Source of the DNA: Kryptolebias marmoratus
Lineage: Eukaryota; Chordata; Actinopteri; Cyprinodontiformes; Rivulidae
Assembly: GCF_001649575.2 (NCBI RefSeq)
Contig: NC_051431.1
Location: 18,955,870 to 19,019,869 of the forward strand
Direction: 5' to 3'
DNA: 64,000 nucleotides
Both the position numbers and the translations under genes were made by a program. The notes beneath the pieces were generated by a model. It was not told the origin of the DNA, did no database searches, and worked only from the letters and a program-made list of their open reading frames with translations. This document shows, in pieces, positions 60,808 to 64,000 of the stretch. Positions within the stretch are counted from its first letter, which is position 1, and each line of letters opens with the position of its first letter.

Positions 60808-61223
60808 GTCAAAGAGCCTGGCTCTCCACGCGGTGCGTTCGCGCTCCATCAACTCAGACACGGGGGAGGACGGTGAAGGGGCGGAGCAAAACACGGACAG
60901 CTGCTTCTCCAACGCTTTGTCTTATCAGCCCTCTGAAAACTGTGAAGTTTCATCGTCTGAGAGGAAACCGACAGGTGATGACTCCCTGCCCGTCACAGCT
61001 CCACCGAGCACAGGCGCCACACAGGAGGCTGAAAGTGCTCAAGGTGGAGGGCTGAACGGAAGGAAGGAGGAGGAGGAGGAGGAGGAGGAGGAGGAGGAGG
61101 AGGAGGAGGAGGAGGAGGATGACAAACTCTTCATCCATTTGAGAGACAACATGGAGGCAATCCAAGAGTTCTGTAGGGACATGGTGCGGCAGATCCCAGT
61201 ACCAGAGCACTGTGTGGTTGAAG
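60808..61223 (+). CDS. veph1: veph1 coding exon 8 (residues 447-584), with polyglutamate tract
   Basis: The acceptor is GATCTTCCAG. It opens SKSLALHAVRSRSINSDTGE, continuing the conserved RFNRSKSLA--- motif. A weakly conserved Ser/Glu-rich linker follows, then about 17 consecutive GAG codons (61067-61117), then DDKLFIHLRDNMEAIQEFCR and IPVPEHCVVE. The last part aligns with the Veph1 segment just before the PH-domain half. It ends in phase 1 (GAA G|GTAAAG). The next exon is beyond the window. The Glu run is a pure triplet repeat and so is likely variable in length. Confidence 0.93.
61067..61117 (+). repeat. Coding (GAG)17 microsatellite
   Basis: Uninterrupted GAG codons in frame in veph1 coding exon 8, encoding polyglutamate. 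Confidence 0.95.
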
Positions 61224-61379
61224 GTAAAGAAGACTGCATGCTTTTATTTTAGACCGATTGAATTAAAACGGGGAGATTCAACCTGCTGAGTCTGAATGAG
61301 CTGATGATCAGACAGGGTTTGATTAATGCTGGGAGATGAATTAATACACTTTCTTTTCCTCTTCAGTTTCAGGCCACTT

Positions 61380-61385
<6 letters not shown>

Positions 61386-61451
<66 letters not shown>
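61386..61451. repeat. (TC)n(CA)n compound microsatellite
   Basis: About 13 TC units followed by about 20 CA units, 160 bp after the veph1 donor. Confidence 0.95.
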
Positions 61452-61452
<1 letters not shown>

Positions 61453-61899
61453 AGTCAGCAGAGGGTTGATGAGTGTCACTGAAAACTCAAACAGACATAT
61501 TTAATCCTCACAAGGAAAACGTTTGATTTTAAAACTGCATGTTGTGATTAATGATTTAAATGCTGTCCAGGCAGCACATGTGTATGATTATCCCTCCAGA
61601 GCTTTGGTTACAGCTGCTGAATATATCTCAGTTTGTTTATCCTATAAAATTATGATTCTGTCTGATCAAACACCTTAAAAAGCATATTGTATCTCAAAGA
61701 TCTGCTTCCAGTTACAGTGATGAACCAGTCCAGGTGGTGATGAGGTCCATATGTTGTTTCTGGACAATCACTTTATCTATTTTTCTGAAAGACCTCCTGC
61801 AGTTCGACTCTGACTAAAGCTATATCAGAAATGACATCAGACCTGTCGCAGCGGTGCACAGAAAATGTTCCCTTCTTAATATGTTGTTCAGTTTTTCTC

Positions 61900-62460
61900 T
61901 CGTTTTGAGTTCACTTCTCTTACCTGACCATGACAGCACATTGTGAAGCGTGAGCTTACAAAAATGAGGACGAAAAAAATAAACAACTACCTACAACAAT
62001 GTCTGAAAGTCATGTTTTTAGGAAGTAGGACAAAAAAGCTTTTTGAGAATCTTCTCATTGGAGGAAAAACACTATTTTATGTGTCCAGCGGTATTAACTT
62101 TGGTGTTTTTCATTAATTCGACTAAAAAAAGGAACAAATCACAGATTGGTTCTTTGCCAAGTTGTCTATTATGTGTCAACACAGCTATGGTTCATCCATT
62201 AAGTTTATGAACCTTGTAAGACCTGAACGATTTGTAAAGCAGACTTAAATGACTTCAGCAAGAAATAAATTCCTCTGAGAATGGTCAGGACTGGACTGAA
62301 AATGAGTAAAAATACAGCTCAAGTTCAAAGAAAACAAAAAGAAATACCTACAGAAAACCTAAAGGACTATTGATCAAGATCACTTTGAAAGATTACAGAA
62401 ATATGGCTGCTTAGAAGCAAAATGCAAAGATATAGGAAATAGTTTCAGACCTTTTCACAG
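61900..62460. repeat. Dispersed repeat family C, copy 2
   Basis: Same-orientation partner of 37780-38240, including the CTTAGAAGCAAAAT block near its end. Confidence 0.5.
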
Positions 62461-63859
62461 TCCAGTACAGTTGAGTTATTTATTTTTTTAAATCTGTAAA
62501 ACACTTTCCTAAAACAACTGATTGCTAATTTATTAAACGTGTGTTATGGTACATCTTGGCAACAGCACACCATACATTCATAAAATAGGTTACCAAGAAA
62601 TCCAGGTGAAGATTGTTTTCTGCTGATGTGTTTTTAAAGTTGTCAGACAGCAGAGCGGGAGCACAGCCCAGAGGAAAAAGCTGACTGTTTTAGCCATAAA
62701 GACCAACCTCATTAAAGGGACCATTAACTTTCATTTTTTAGTAGTAATATTTTGTGTTCTTTAAAATGCACAAAATGTTTGGTACAGACCTAATGGCCGA
62801 TTTGTTCACTGTTGCTGCAGAAACGAATACAAACGAGGATCGAGAGGGCTTTTTTTTTCTCTCCCTGCAAGTGATACACTTGTTTACTCTTAGTTCAACC
62901 CAGCGCTGTTTAAACAGAACCACTTAAGTTTCAACAGAACATAAAGCTGAGCCTTTAAGACAGCAAAAATATAAGCAACGTTAAGAGATTTACAACGCCT
63001 GAAGAACATAAAAAGCACAATTCAGTGAAATTAACACTTGTTTAGAGTCGTATTAGGTAAGTAGGTGGTCTTTCAGAGAGGCCAAGCACACAACACCATT
63101 TACAGTTTTATGAGGATGTCGTCATGTGCATCCCAGACCTCCAGAGAAGTGATTGGGTTTCAGTGTGTTCTCAGAGTGTGTTCACACTTGTACTTCTTCT
63201 CTCAACTTGGTCAGACCAGAGAAGATGTATGTTACCAGCATTTATAAACAGAACCAAAGACAGTCTGGCAGTGAGTATTTATTGATCTTGGGGTAATTGA
63301 TTAGACAGTTTGATTAATAAGTTGTTGTTTTTTATCCATTTGTGTCTGATTATTTCAGATTTTTTTTTCTTTCAGTCTTTCTAATCAATTAGCTTAATTT
63401 AAATTGAACCTTCACAGTTTTCTCCTGAGCTTGCCATCCCCCTTTTTTACTTTTATTAAGATTTATTGAATCCAGTTGCTCTTTGAAAAATAAATCAGTA
63501 ATATTTAATGTGATAGAAATCATGAGAAATACAGGTAATCACGTGTAGAAATGTGTTTTGCAGGCATTCGCTGGCACAGATACAACAGCAACACATACAG
63601 CCATTCTTACTTTTATATAAAATCAGACCCTAGATTTCTCTGTTTTCCTTTGTTATATGCATTTACAACACTGTGAAATGACTAGCTTCATTCTTTAAGA
63701 CATTACAGAAAGGTCAACTCCATCAGAAACACCAAAATGAGGTGATGTCTCTTTTAATACTCCACCCAAACTACACCATACATCCACAGTCTTAAAACAG
63801 GAACCAAGAGGAAAAATAACAAACTCCTCTTTGGTCTCTGGTAAAATGATTATCTAAAT

Positions 63860-64000
63860 AACTGAACTAGCATCTCTTGAAGGCATGCGCCAAAGTCTTT
63901 GTCAAAGATCTCACATTATCTGTTAGAGTTTGGAGGATGTGTTGGGGATGCCCCTTAGCTACTAACACACCAAAATTTAGCTTATTATGTGTAAAACTGA
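63860..64000. repeat. Dispersed repeat family B, copy 5 (partial)
   Basis: CTAGCATCTCTTGAAGGCAT, TGTGTTGGGGATGCCCCTTA and AGCTACTAACACACCAAAAT match blocks at 56520-57040. It is cut by the window edge. Confidence 0.6.

Larger units (their letters stand above)
61224..64000 (+). other. veph1: veph1 intron after coding exon 8 (runs off the window)
   Basis: Contains a CT/CA compound microsatellite (61386-61451), family C copy 2 (61900-62460) and a partial family B copy at the end (about 63860-64000). No further veph1 exon is recognised. The conserved PH-domain half must lie downstream. Confidence 0.75.

Noticed and set aside
60950..61239. Minus-strand frames with poly-Leu or poly-Ser
   Set aside because: Antisense of the polyglutamate repeat in veph1 exon 8.

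Overview
The window is eukaryotic nuclear DNA, almost certainly from a teleost fish. The evidence is long AT-rich introns with GT-AG boundaries, dense CA/GT and GATA microsatellites, fish-type hAT, LINE, L1 and Tc1 remnants, and two recognisable vertebrate genes. The species cannot be named from sequence alone. There are no bacterial operons, CRISPR arrays, tRNA or rRNA genes.

The plus strand carries the 5' part of veph1 (ventricular zone expressed PH domain protein, vertebrate 'melted'). A CpG-rich first exon and promoter candidate lies near 180-419. Coding begins at 13827 and eight coding exons follow to 61223. They encode about 584 residues that join in phase at every junction. The C-terminal PH domain exons lie beyond the right edge, and the window ends inside an intron.

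On the opposite strand, inside the 29-kb intron between the third and fourth coding exons of veph1, lies a complete four-exon pentraxin gene, ptx3 (36944 down to 23762, 456 aa). It has a signal peptide, a helical N-terminal region and a C-terminal pentraxin domain. The same gene-within-gene layout is known in mammals.

The second intron of ptx3 contains a full-length L1-type retrotransposon (26797-32291, about 5.5 kb, same strand as ptx3). It has open ORF1 and ORF2 frames, a 3' A-tract and a perfect 15-bp target-site duplication, so it looks like a recent insertion.

The rest is intron filled with older mobile DNA: hAT elements with 8-bp duplications (one nested in another), an hAT-like element interrupted by a 577-base assembly gap, LINE reverse-transcriptase fossils, a Tc1/mariner fossil, a tRNA-headed SINE-like repeat and several unnamed dispersed families with two or more copies here.

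I see no undescribed multi-gene system. The points most worth a second look are the young L1 inside ptx3, the extra intron and long N-terminal region of this ptx3, a polyglutamate microsatellite in veph1, a CA repeat abutting a veph1 splice donor, and unusual 5' features of veph1 (an overlapping upstream frame and an X-box).
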